Positions 46,766 through 55,631 of a stretch of 64,000 bases of DNA are shown in pieces. The DNA is taken from positions 62,001-126,000 of the forward strand of contig MVRL01000086.1 of assembly GCA_002067705.1 (NCBI GenBank), written 5' to 3'. Position 1 is the first letter of the stretch; every line of letters begins with the position of its first letter. The translations under genes were made by a program, and so were the position numbers. Source of the DNA: Methanosaeta sp. PtaU1.Bin112 (GTDB taxonomy: Archaea > Halobacteriota > Methanosarcinia > Methanotrichales > Methanotrichaceae). The notes under the pieces are model-generated. The model did not search any database and was not told where the DNA came from. It saw only the letters and a program-made list of their open reading frames with translations.

Positions 46766-47023
46766 ATGCAGAGGCGGGACAAACTGGATATCATGAAAGA
46801 CATTCTTTCTCTATGCCTGGGACAGGACATGAAAAAGACGCAGATAACCTATAGATCGAACCTGAATTTCCAGAAGGCCAGCGAATTCGTAGAATGGCTG
46901 AAATTTCACAGCCTTGTCCAGGAAGCAAAGAAAGGCATCTACAAGACGACACCGGCCGGTGAGAGATTACTTCACAGGCTTGAAGAACTGACTGCACAAT
47001 CCCATGAATGCGGAAAAAAGTGA
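46766..47023 (+). CDS. Winged-helix DNA-binding protein
   Basis: An 85-residue archaeal winged helix (HTH_45-like): KLDIMKDILSLCLGQDMKKT, QITYRSNLNFQKASEFVEWL and wing KGIYKTTPAGERLLHRLEEL. It begins 10 bases after gyrA, with GAGG eight bases before ATG 46766 (ATG 46760 is also possible). It is probably cotranscribed with gyrase; a role as regulator of supercoiling-related or neighbouring genes is only a guess from position. Confidence 0.78.
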   Translation: MQRRDKLDIMKDILSLCLGQDMKKTQITYRSNLNFQKASEFVEWLKFHSLVQEAKKGIYKTTPAGERLLHRLEELTAQSHECGKK

Positions 47024-47081
47024 GGCTAGAATCGATTGCTTTTTATCCATCTTGGTCTTCATAGCAAGAGGTTGATCATCA

Positions 47082-48386
47082 ATGTCTGGTTACTGGGATC
47101 CGCATATTGAGCGCATGCCTCTTGAAGACTTGCATGCTCTTCAAGAGGATCGGCTCAAATCCGTAGTAAGATACGTTTACGATCATTCTGCATTCTACAG
47201 ACAGAGGTTCAAAGAGGCCGGCGTGGAGCCGGGCGACATCCGCACTCTGGCCGATGTCACCAAGCTGCCCTTCACCAGGAAGGTGGACCTGCGAGACAAC
47301 TACCCCACAGGCATGTTCAGTGCTCCCAAGAGCCAGGTGGTGCGCTACCATGTATCCAGCGGAACAACAGGAAAGCCCACCGTGGTCGGATATACCAAGG
47401 GCGACATCGAGACCTGGTCCGAGTCGCTGGCTCGGGCCCTTACCTCTGTTGGCCTGGGTCGAGACGATGTAGTGCAGGTGGCTTACGGCTATGGCCTTTT
47501 CACTGGAGGCCTCGGCCTGCACTATGGCGCAGAGCGCATCGGAGCGGCAGTTCTTCCGATTGGCACTGGCAACACAGAGCGCCAGATCGAGCTGATGCAG
47601 GACCTGGGCACTACAGCCATCGCCAGCACTCCCTCATACTTCCTGCATATCATGGAGGTAGCGGAGAAGATGGGCATATCCATCAAGAAGGATACAAAAC
47701 TCAAGGCAGGCATCTTCGGGGCTGAACCCTGGTCTCTGGAGACCAGGAAGCGGATCGAGGATGCTACGGGCATCAATGCCATCGATATCTATGGCACCAG
47801 CGAGATTTCCGGCCCACTGTTCACAGAGTGCTATCTCAAGAAAGGCATTCATGTCTGGGCGGACATGTTCCTGATAGAGGTGCTTGATCCCAAGACGGGA
47901 GAGCCTGTCGAGGACGGTGAGACCGGCGAGCTGGTCTTCACCACCTTGCACAAGTACGCCCTGCCACTCATCCGCTACCGCATCGGCGATCTGACAATCA
48001 TGGACAGCGAGCCATGCGAGTGCGGTCGAACGCACCCCCGGATCATGAGAATTCTGGGCAGAACGGACGATATGCTGATCATTCGCGGCATCAATGTCTT
48101 CCCCAGTCAGGTGGAGTCGGTCTTGATGAATATACCGGAAGTTGGTGACCACTGGGAGATCCTGGTGGATCGGCAGGGGCCGCTGGACAATATGACCGTG
48201 CGCGTCGAGCTGACGCAGGCAGGCTTCTCCGATAAGATCGGGGACCTGATGAAGCTCAAGAAGAAAATCTCCAAGCAATTGAAAGGCGTGCTGAACATTG
48301 CCGCAGAAGTGGACCTGGTCGAGCCGGGCACCATTCCTCGCTCCATGGGCAAGGCCAAGAGAGTAACAGATAACCGAAAGGTATAG
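47082..48386 (+). CDS. Phenylacetate-CoA ligase family protein (PaaK-like)
   Basis: A 434-residue adenylate-forming ligase joining an aryl or acyl acid to CoA. AMP-binding signature SSGTTGKPTVVGYTKGD (about 88-104), YGTSEISGPLFTECYLKKGI, and the C-terminal domain RTDDMLIIRGINVFPSQVES followed by the catalytic-Lys end GTIPRSMGKAKRV. In methanogens such ligases accompany indolepyruvate ferredoxin oxidoreductase and work with aryl acids from amino acids; that enzyme is not in the window. The ACT gene follows by 12 bases. Confidence 0.92.
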   Translation: MSGYWDPHIERMPLEDLHALQEDRLKSVVRYVYDHSAFYRQRFKEAGVEPGDIRTLADVTKLPFTRKVDLRDNYPTGMFSAPKSQVVRYHVSSGTTGKPTVVGYTKGDIETWSESLARALTSVGLGRDDVVQVAYGYGLFTGGLGLHYGAERIGAAVLPIGTGNTERQIELMQDLGTTAIASTPSYFLHIMEVAEKMGISIKKDTKLKAGIFGAEPWSLETRKRIEDATGINAIDIYGTSEISGPLFTECYLKKGIHVWADMFLIEVLDPKTGEPVEDGETGELVFTTLHKYALPLIRYRIGDLTIMDSEPCECGRTHPRIMRILGRTDDMLIIRGINVFPSQVESVLMNIPEVGDHWEILVDRQGPLDNMTVRVELTQAGFSDKIGDLMKLKKKISKQLKGVLNIAAEVDLVEPGTIPRSMGKAKRVTDNRKV

Positions 48387-48398
48387 GAGGCATTTAAG

Positions 48399-48833
48399 AT
48401 GTCGGAGATCAAACAAATATCCCTTTTTGTGGAGAATAGACCGGGCAGAACCGCCAAAGTTGCCAAGACACTATCCGATGCGGGCGTGAATATCAGAGCG
48501 CTGACCATCGCCGAGGCCGGCGACTTCGGGGTCATCCGCATGGTTCTGGATGATCCGGATAAGGGATACAAAGTACTCAAGGAGAATGCTTTCACGGTCT
48601 CAATGACCGATGTCCTGGCGGTGGAGATGAAGGATACTCCCGGCGGGCTTTATGAGATTGTGAATACTCTCGGGCAGAATGAAATTAACGTGGACTATGC
48701 TTATGCCTTCGTCACTGCCAAGGCACAGAGTGCTATGCTCATTGTGAGAGTAGACGATATTGCCAAGGCCAGGCGTGTGCTGAGTGAAAAGAAGGTCAAG
48801 ATCGCCACAAAAGAAGAGATCCAGGCGATTTAA
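48399..48833 (+). CDS. Tandem ACT-domain protein
   Basis: A 144-residue protein of two ACT domains: KQISLFVENRPGRTAKVAKT (1-70) and VEMKDTPGGLYEIVNTLGQN (73-140). ACT pairs bind amino acids and act as allosteric sensors. Its place directly after the PaaK-like ligase is a known pairing and suggests feedback control of aryl-acid or aromatic amino acid metabolism. Confidence 0.9.
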   Translation: MSEIKQISLFVENRPGRTAKVAKTLSDAGVNIRALTIAEAGDFGVIRMVLDDPDKGYKVLKENAFTVSMTDVLAVEMKDTPGGLYEIVNTLGQNEINVDYAYAFVTAKAQSAMLIVRVDDIAKARRVLSEKKVKIATKEEIQAI

Positions 48834-48900
48834 GACCGCATGTACCTATTTTTTGATGCTATATTTGCCAGGATCTTTTCGCATTTGCAGTTTCGCTCTC

Positions 48901-49575
48901 TCAGGCCACAGGCTGACTTGAAGCGGCTTGCTGTGCCACTACAGTCTGAGCAGCCGGAACGGTATGCTGGGCAGAAGCCGTGACCGGCAGCGGTGACAGA
49001 AGGCTGCCGAAGGCTATGCCTGGTTGGGTTATTCCCGGTGCTGTGAAGACGTACTCTCCATCCATGGAGCCCGGCTTAATAGTAAGGCTGAAGCGATACA
49101 TATTTTGACTGCCGGTCGGTACCACAAACAGCGCCAGCCTGTCACCCAGAATGCTGCCACCTGCGGTAACGGGCGTGACTGCGCCGCTCGCCGCCAGCTC
49201 TCCAGATCCGAATACTGCATCAGTGGTCTGGTAAAGATCCAGCTTGAGGTAGCTCTTGACAACATCGTTAAGGGTAAAAGCCCAGCTTCCTGCAGCCGAT
49301 GCAATGCCCACTGCGACCACCGGGGTCCTCACGCCTTTGCCAGGAACGTTGGGGCTCATCCCTGTATCCTTTCGGATCACAAACAGGTCCTCATTTCGAA
49401 AAGACAGATCGGAACCTAACGAGTTATCATTAGTCCCTTCTCCCTGAACATCCTGAGAAATCTGGTTTCCAGACATATCCTGCGTAGAATAATCCGCCTC
49501 AACGCCCAGGGCGAAGGCAGTCAGGCAGAGAGATGCCATAAAAGCCAGAGCTATTACTGAACACTTAGATCCCAT
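48901..49575 (-). CDS. Exported protein of unknown function
   Basis: A 224-residue protein with a signal peptide (VIALAFMASLCLTAFALGVE) and a low-charge, Thr/Ser/Gly/Ala-rich body ending in an Ala/Gln-rich tail. Conserved-looking piece: VRTPVVAVGIASAAGSWAFT, LNDVVKSYLKLDLYQTTDAV. No domain recognised. It is the last of the run of minus-strand exported genes, 75 bases from the beta-helix gene. Confidence 0.6.
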   Translation of the reverse strand: MGSKCSVIALAFMASLCLTAFALGVEADYSTQDMSGNQISQDVQGEGTNDNSLGSDLSFRNEDLFVIRKDTGMSPNVPGKGVRTPVVAVGIASAAGSWAFTLNDVVKSYLKLDLYQTTDAVFGSGELAASGAVTPVTAGGSILGDRLALFVVPTGSQNMYRFSLTIKPGSMDGEYVFTAPGITQPGIAFGSLLSPLPVTASAQHTVPAAQTVVAQQAASSQPVA

Positions 49576-49650
49576 TCTCCTAATACCTCCGCATCCTAAA
49601 GCAAGCGCCGAGGTCTTAAAGTTTGCCCCTCTATTTCGAAAATGAGAGGA

Positions 49651-51702
49651 TCAGATTATCTCGTAATGATCCACAGGCTCCATCAAAGGTTTTTCATCGA
49701 TATCGGTGCCTATGTTGTGACGCAAATCGCTGATGCCGTCATTATTGTCGTCCAGCATTCGTGTCCCATGCCAATGATTTCCCAGGATGCTCTTGAAGAT
49801 TTTACCCTGGAATCGATAGGAAAGTGCCTGAAGAGTGTTCCAGGAGTTGGTGGAAATAAATGAACTGACATCACGAGAGTTATTTATAAACGAATTTAAG
49901 TATATTTCATTTTTACTGGATTGCTGAGGATATATTCCCTCATCCAGATAAAGACCTTCCGTGTTCTGGCGAATATCATTGAAGAATAGCCGATTTAGGC
50001 TGCAATTGACCAATTTTATGCCCTGACGAGAGTCATGGACACGGTTTCCGGTGATATTGCAGCTTTTGGAGTCAATTAGTCTGATGGCCGTATCCTTGCT
50101 CGAAGCTATGTTATCCTCCAAAGTATTTTGCATGGACGAAACAATGATTATGCCATCGTTACTCTCAGACAACTCATTTGATTGCAAATTATTATAAGAT
50201 GACCGGTCCAGATTTATGCATTTATTGCTGCGGAGAATTTTATTTTCCCGGAAGTTGTTGCGGTTTGAGCCCTGGAGCAGGATTCCATTGTCATTATCAT
50301 GCAAGTGATTGAGGGAGAGGCTGGTATTCATGCAATGCTCCAGGAAAATGCCCACGGCGCAATCAAAAATATGATTTTTTAGAAGGATATTGGATTGGGC
50401 GAAGTTTAGATATATGCCTCGAACATTACTGTTACTGACCGCATTCCCTGCAATGGTATTGTTGCATGACCCAATGACAAAGATGCTTAAATTGCCGCCG
50501 CTAACCGCATTCCCTAAAAGCTGATTTTCTTCGCCGGTGCCTGTGATAATAATTCCCGTGGGATTATTCAGGATAATGTTATTTCGTAATATATTTAGGC
50601 CAGAATTGGTGATCTGCGCCCCAATATAATAATTGGAGAGAATCTGGTTTTCAGTAAAGTTATTCTGAGATGATTCTTCAAAGTATGCACCGCTGCCGGT
50701 AGTGATATTGCAAAAGGAATTTCTTGAAATGAGGTTGTTATTGGACGAGATAAGGTGAATTCCGTATTGCTTGTTGAGGTCTGCATCATTATTTTCCAGG
50801 CAATTGCCATGAGAATAATATAATGTGATTCCGCTGCCATCATTATTTTCCAGGTTGTTGCCATTGATCCTATTGCCGAGGGAGTCCCAAAGGTAGATGG
50901 CATAATCGTTTTTAAATGCGATGTTATCGGAGATCTCATTGCCCTGGGATAGATACGGATAAATGCCGTAGTCGTTATTAACCGCGGTGTTGTTATGTAT
51001 TGAATTATTATCTGCGTTTGATAAAACAATCCCATAGTCGTTGGTGATCACCGCATTGCATTCCACCAGATTGTCTCTGGACTGGTACAATTTGATGCCT
51101 ATTCCCATGTTTTCGCTGGCATTATTCCCAATGATTATATTATTGAAAGAATTGATTAGCATAATGCCCACCTGATTGTTCTCGAAGAGGCTGTTATGCG
51201 AGATCGTGTTATTCGCAGCTGAAAATACTATCAACCCGCCCAGATAGTTGTCATCCATCTCATTTGAGTCGATTGTATTATTTTCAGAAAATACAAGAAT
51301 GCCGATTGCATTGCCATTCAACGTATTGTTTGCTATTATATTGTCTCGAGAGTGTACCTGGACGGCAGCCATCGACCAGTCTTTGGCACCGGTCAGGTTC
51401 AGGCCGTCCAAACGCGATCTATTCGCAAGAATTTCTACCGTGCTGCCCCCCTCTCCTGCAACCAAGACGGGCCGGTCCTTTCCCGGAACACCCCTTATGA
51501 TCAGGCTCTTGGAAATAATGATGCTCTCATTATAGGTTCCGGGCAGTATCTCAATTATATCTCCCGCAGATGCGTCATCGATTGCTTTTTGGATGCTCTG
51601 GCCAGGCTGCAGAGAGATGAGCGATGCCTGGGCGAAAGCGACAAGCATAAGCGCTGCCAGACACCCGGAAAATATGCAAATCCGCGACCTGTTTTTCATC
51701 AT
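49651..51702 (-). CDS. Long exported NosD-like parallel beta-helix protein
   Basis: About 683 residues from ATG 51702 (51714 and 51756 are alternative starts). Signal peptide RICIFSGCLAALMLVAFAQA, then SLQPGQSIQKAIDDASAGDI and IEILPGTYNESIIISKSLII, the NosD opening, and some 20 turns of a right-handed beta helix rich in N-N-I/N-x-I-x-x-N ladders (NTIDSNEMDDNYLGGLIVFS, NIIIGNNASENMGIGIKLYQ). It ends GNHWHGTRMLDDNNDGISDL with a Ca-binding-like acidic loop. Probably a surface protein; it ends next to pentapeptide-repeat genes, another class of beta helix. Confidence 0.85.
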   Translation of the reverse strand: MMKNRSRICIFSGCLAALMLVAFAQASLISLQPGQSIQKAIDDASAGDIIEILPGTYNESIIISKSLIIRGVPGKDRPVLVAGEGGSTVEILANRSRLDGLNLTGAKDWSMAAVQVHSRDNIIANNTLNGNAIGILVFSENNTIDSNEMDDNYLGGLIVFSAANNTISHNSLFENNQVGIMLINSFNNIIIGNNASENMGIGIKLYQSRDNLVECNAVITNDYGIVLSNADNNSIHNNTAVNNDYGIYPYLSQGNEISDNIAFKNDYAIYLWDSLGNRINGNNLENNDGSGITLYYSHGNCLENNDADLNKQYGIHLISSNNNLISRNSFCNITTGSGAYFEESSQNNFTENQILSNYYIGAQITNSGLNILRNNIILNNPTGIIITGTGEENQLLGNAVSGGNLSIFVIGSCNNTIAGNAVSNSNVRGIYLNFAQSNILLKNHIFDCAVGIFLEHCMNTSLSLNHLHDNDNGILLQGSNRNNFRENKILRSNKCINLDRSSYNNLQSNELSESNDGIIIVSSMQNTLEDNIASSKDTAIRLIDSKSCNITGNRVHDSRQGIKLVNCSLNRLFFNDIRQNTEGLYLDEGIYPQQSSKNEIYLNSFINNSRDVSSFISTNSWNTLQALSYRFQGKIFKSILGNHWHGTRMLDDNNDGISDLRHNIGTDIDEKPLMEPVDHYEII

Positions 51703-51759
51703 GGCTGTTAGCATCTCCTGTATGACATCATCTCTGCCGGCAATATCTGCTAGCAATTA

Positions 51760-52950
51760 TTATGAGGATACCGAAGACGAATCTTCCTGGATAGAAGAGA
51801 GGTCCGCCTTCAAATCATCGGATATCTTTGCCCCATCCATCCTGGCGTTAGAGAGCGAGTAGAGCGTAAACTGATCATACTTGATTCGCTGTAGGTTGGC
51901 TCCGGTAAGATCTGCACCTGTCATCTCCACCCTGTCCAAGGTGGCATCTCTCAAATCGGCCCCATTCATTTTAGAATTGGCCAGATACACAAGATCCAGA
52001 TTCGATCCCATGAATGAGGCCCCTGTAAGATCCACCCCTCTCAGATCCATCTCAGATAGCCTGGTTCGATCGAACTTGGCTCTTCTGAGGATTGAACCGG
52101 TAAGCCTGGCCGAGGTCAAGTCTGCATCGGAAAGATCGGCTCCCGTGAGGTTTGCACGGCTAAGGTCTGCAAAAGACATCTTGGCGGAATTCATGTTTGC
52201 GTTCATGAGCTTTGCCTCTGTCAAATCAGCATAAGAAAGGCTGGTCCACTTCATGTTGGCCCCGGTTAGGTTGGCACTCATGAGGTAAGCTCGGGTAAAA
52301 TCAGCCTCCGAGAGATCGGCGTTATGCAGGTTGGTGCTGTATAGCTCAGATCGGGAGAATTGGCCTTTCGACAGATAGCTCTCGCTCAAGTCTGCCCAGC
52401 TCACATGAGCGCCAATCATGTTTGCTCCAATCAGATAGATGCCTGTAAGATTGGCACCGGAGAGGTCGGTTCGAAACAGTCTGGCATCGGTCAGATCCGC
52501 TTCCGCCAGATTCGAATCGGAGAGATCTGCTTCTGTAAGGTCAGTCATCTTCAGGACGGCATTATTGAGTTTGGAATTGGGCATTAGAGAATAAGCTAAA
52601 ACCGCTAAAGAGAGATCAGCGCCGCTCAGATCAGCGCCACTCAGAACCGCTCCGGTTAAATCCGCATTGGCCATCTTTGTTCCCTGAAGACAGGAGTTTA
52701 AGAGCCATGCAGAACGCATATAAGTGCCACTTAGATTAGAACCGGACAGATTTGCGCCGGATATATTCGATTGATTGAGATGCATGCCGGCGAGGTTCAT
52801 CCAAGAGAGGTCCGCATTGGCCAGATCAGCTCGATCTACTACCCTGTTTAGACTGTCCAGTGGCTGGGCCGCAGAGAGGCAGCATACCGCCAACAATGCG
52901 CCGAGCATCAACATGCCAAATACATGCCAAACCATGAGATCGGTTTTCAT
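51760..52950 (-). CDS. Exported pentapeptide-repeat protein
   Basis: A 396-residue protein: signal peptide (VFGMLMLGALLAVCCLSAAQ) then about 65 pentapeptide repeats from residue 36 to 372 (DLANADLSWMNLAGMHLNQS, GANLSGSNLSGTYMRSAWLL), and a polar, Ser-rich end (SSIQEDSSSVSS). It forms a quadrilateral beta helix. Known intracellular members mimic DNA (gyrase protection); an exported one cannot do that, so a structural or binding role outside the cell is likely. The last repeat block RIKYDQFTLYSLSNARMDGA recurs in the other two pentapeptide proteins of the window. Confidence 0.88.
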   Translation of the reverse strand: MKTDLMVWHVFGMLMLGALLAVCCLSAAQPLDSLNRVVDRADLANADLSWMNLAGMHLNQSNISGANLSGSNLSGTYMRSAWLLNSCLQGTKMANADLTGAVLSGADLSGADLSLAVLAYSLMPNSKLNNAVLKMTDLTEADLSDSNLAEADLTDARLFRTDLSGANLTGIYLIGANMIGAHVSWADLSESYLSKGQFSRSELYSTNLHNADLSEADFTRAYLMSANLTGANMKWTSLSYADLTEAKLMNANMNSAKMSFADLSRANLTGADLSDADLTSARLTGSILRRAKFDRTRLSEMDLRGVDLTGASFMGSNLDLVYLANSKMNGADLRDATLDRVEMTGADLTGANLQRIKYDQFTLYSLSNARMDGAKISDDLKADLSSIQEDSSSVSS

Positions 52951-52985
52951 ATATTACCTTTAATTATCATGTGTTGCCTTTATTA

Positions 52986-54413
52986 CTATTCTCTGCCTAA
53001 TGACATTTCTAGTTTCTGGTGATACTCTTTGGAGCTATTGAGCCTCAGATCAAGTGCCTTGTCGATGGTGGCCCCATCGAGCGGAGATGCGGCCAGATAG
53101 GGCATAGTGAATTGATCGCACTTTATTCCCTCTAGATTTGCTCCCCTCATATCTGTGTCGGAGATCAGCACGATGTCCATGCTGGCATCTCTCAAGTCGG
53201 CTCCTGATAGATTCACATTCTCCATTAGGGATACGGATATAATTGCATCTCTAAGGTCGGCTCGGCTCAGGTTCGTATCCCGCATGGCCACACGACTTAT
53301 GGTAGCTCTTTTCATTATTGCTCCATGCAGGTCGGTTCCGATCATCTCCGTAAACATCAGCGAGACTCCAGTCAGATCCGCACCAGATAGATCGGTTCTT
53401 GTCAGATCCAGGTTGGGAATCACTGCTCCTTTTAGGGAAGCAGATGAGAGATTGGCTTCGGTGAGATCTGCATACGCCAGATCTGCTCGATCCAATTTGG
53501 TTCCGCTCAAGTTAGACATCATCATGTAGGCTCTGGTGAAATCCGAACCGCTCAGGTCGGAAACACTAAGATCGGCTCGATAGATCTCAGCTCGCGAGAG
53601 TTGGCTGTAAGACATTTTACATTTTCTGAGATCTGCTCCGCTCAAACGTGATGCAATCAGATTTGCACCATCCAGCAATGCGCCCCTCAATCTGGCGTTC
53701 ATGAGGTTCGCAGAGAACAGAAGGGACCCGGATAGATCTGCTTGCTCTAAATCTGCGGAGTCCATATCCGCACCGGTCAAATCCGCATTGGCAAGGTTAG
53801 CACCCGTCAGAGTAGCACCCATCATCCGTGATCCTGCCAGCGAGGCTCGGCTCATATCCGCATCGGTAAGATCTGCGCCGGTAAGGTTGACATTATTCAT
53901 AATCACACCCCTTAGATTTGCGCCGGTCAGATTTGCGCCAGACATTCTGGATTCCTGCAGAATCGCATTAGAGAGATCTGCACCGCTGAGATTTGCATTC
54001 ATTATATTTGATCCTCGGAGGTCGGCACCGCAGAGGTTTGCATGGGAGAGGTCTGAACCATACAAACGAATCCGATTCATCTTAGCGCTGGAAAAATCAG
54101 CACCCTTTGCAATGATTGATGTTAAATCGGCACCGATCATCTGGGATAGAGATAGGTCTGCTCCCTGGAGATTCGAGTAGCTCAGATCAGAGCGGTTGAG
54201 ATGAGATCGAGAGAGATTTGCACCTTGCAGATCCGAATGGGTGAGGTTTGAGCCATCATGCAGTTCATTTATCAGGTCGGATGCAATCAGATCGGCTGAG
54301 GCGACAGCTGCTAAGAGGGCCAAGACCGCGAATGTCGATATAAAATATCTGACAGTATCGCATACCACCTCATTGATGCTCATATTCTGCAATCTCCCTA
54401 TTCGCTCAAGCAT
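52986..54413 (-). CDS. Exported pentapeptide-repeat protein
   Basis: 475 residues with a hydrophobic signal/anchor at about 25-41 (FISTFAVLALLAAVASADLI) and about 80 pentapeptide repeats (GANLSRSHLNRSDLSYSNLQ ...). The C-terminal capping block is GIKCDQFTMPYLAASPLDGA, equivalent to KYDQFTLYSLSNARMDGA and KYDQITLLFIASCRLNGT in the two paralogues. Start ATG 54413, or the ATG at residue 11. It lies between the transglutaminase-like gene and the second pentapeptide gene, 35 and 30 bases apart. Confidence 0.88.
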   Translation of the reverse strand: MLERIGRLQNMSINEVVCDTVRYFISTFAVLALLAAVASADLIASDLINELHDGSNLTHSDLQGANLSRSHLNRSDLSYSNLQGADLSLSQMIGADLTSIIAKGADFSSAKMNRIRLYGSDLSHANLCGADLRGSNIMNANLSGADLSNAILQESRMSGANLTGANLRGVIMNNVNLTGADLTDADMSRASLAGSRMMGATLTGANLANADLTGADMDSADLEQADLSGSLLFSANLMNARLRGALLDGANLIASRLSGADLRKCKMSYSQLSRAEIYRADLSVSDLSGSDFTRAYMMMSNLSGTKLDRADLAYADLTEANLSSASLKGAVIPNLDLTRTDLSGADLTGVSLMFTEMIGTDLHGAIMKRATISRVAMRDTNLSRADLRDAIISVSLMENVNLSGADLRDASMDIVLISDTDMRGANLEGIKCDQFTMPYLAASPLDGATIDKALDLRLNSSKEYHQKLEMSLGRE

Positions 54414-54443
54414 GATTTCAACTCCAAGACAATACAGCGCAGA

Positions 54444-55118
54444 TTAAGCGAGCCTCCATTGCGGATTGATCGCATCGAGGTACTGAAATTCGTCGAAGCT
54501 GTAGGGTGCAAAATAGTACTCAGGGTCCTTCATTACCCCATAGTAGCTATCAATTGCAAGCCAGGCATTGAGATGGTCTTTATCCTCTACAGCTACCCAG
54601 ATATGACCCTGTGAGTCAAATCCGCTGGGATTATAGAGGAATATTACCCGATATCCAAAATCCCTATAGGTGCTATCGAGCTTTTGGGAACCGTCATAGC
54701 ACATTCCCAGAGGGGTCACAGGAAACATGGTATATCTGCTTATCTTCTTGATAAAATCCGCATTATCGGTCATGTTATAGGTAACATTGATGCGGATGGC
54801 ATCGCTGGAAATCACCTGGACCGGTCCGGCCTTGGCGGTGGGAGCAGTCATCCACAGATCAGCAAGTCTTGGCGATGCGCCGTTAGGTGTTAGATAGACT
54901 TCTTTGCCAGCCTTCAGCTTGACGATGACATAGGATTGATCCGGCGAAGGCTGTGCGTCAAAGCCATGTGTTGCAAGAAAGAATGCCAAATCCTTATTAG
55001 TGATGCCCATATCCTCATAACTGGAGAGCAGCAGCCAGAGATCATTTTCTTCAGACGCCTGGCAGGCTGAGGGGAGGTGAATCAGTATCAATGATATCAG
55101 AAGAAGATATCTTCTCAA
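54444..55118 (-). CDS. Exported transglutaminase-like protein with a DLAF domain
   Basis: A 224-residue exported protein. After the signal peptide (LLLISLILIHLPSACQASEE) residues 27-90 form the domain shared with the small protein at 25069-25383 (NKDLAFFLATHGFDAQPSPD, KEVYLTPNGASPRLAD). Residues 100-224 look like a transglutaminase/cysteine-protease fold with a possible Cys-His-Asp triad: C140 in TPLGMCYDGSQ, H172 in SQGHIWVAVED, D190 in NAWLAIDSYYG. It could cross-link or cut surface proteins. First gene of the run of exported minus-strand genes, so it may act on the pentapeptide proteins made from the same operon. The triad is my reading, not proven. Confidence 0.7.
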   Translation of the reverse strand: MRRYLLLISLILIHLPSACQASEENDLWLLLSSYEDMGITNKDLAFFLATHGFDAQPSPDQSYVIVKLKAGKEVYLTPNGASPRLADLWMTAPTAKAGPVQVISSDAIRINVTYNMTDNADFIKKISRYTMFPVTPLGMCYDGSQKLDSTYRDFGYRVIFLYNPSGFDSQGHIWVAVEDKDHLNAWLAIDSYYGVMKDPEYYFAPYSFDEFQYLDAINPQWRLA

Positions 55119-55372
55119 ATCTACCTCTAATTGCCTATATCATGGCGGCGCTCTTTTGTTTTCTTGGTTTATGTATGGGTCCGCGTCTATAAAGATTTAT
55201 TGATTTTCCATCAAGAGAGAAAATTGGCGGACTGGGGGAGTTAGTCGATGAGCGCACCAGAAATTCGGGGATGATATAAGAATTTTTGCCACTTATAAAT
55301 TCGCAGGCAAATCAATATCTACAAGCAATGCTATTAAAACTAACTGAAAAATAAAAATGCCTTGCGGCACCC

Positions 55373-55474
55373 TTAGACATTGAACAAGCTAGTCAAGAAG
55401 GTGAGAGGCACTAAGAAGAGTACTACGAATCCAATTATCATCAAACCGATTGCCAGCCCATTTCCACCTGCCAT
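55373..55474 (-). CDS. Small membrane protein, 33 residues
   Basis: An excellent ribosome-binding site (AGGAGGAT, four bases before ATG 55474) introduces MAGGNGLAIGLMIIGFVVLF, then LVPLTFLTSLFNV and a stop. It is one membrane helix with a glycine-rich N-terminus and no charge except the ends. Too short for the usual gene finders. Unknown function; small helices of this kind often stabilise larger membrane complexes. Confidence 0.6.
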   Translation of the reverse strand: MAGGNGLAIGLMIIGFVVLFLVPLTFLTSLFNV

Positions 55475-55631
55475 GAAGATCCTCCTACTGCATATTCGTT
55501 GGTAACTCCTTGGAAGAGGTAATATTAATTACTATCGGACATCGCCAGCGGACTTTGCAGGCCGAGATTACAATCGGACCGCAGGCATAAGGCCAATAGA
55601 TTTAACTATCAATACCGGCAAGATTTATACC

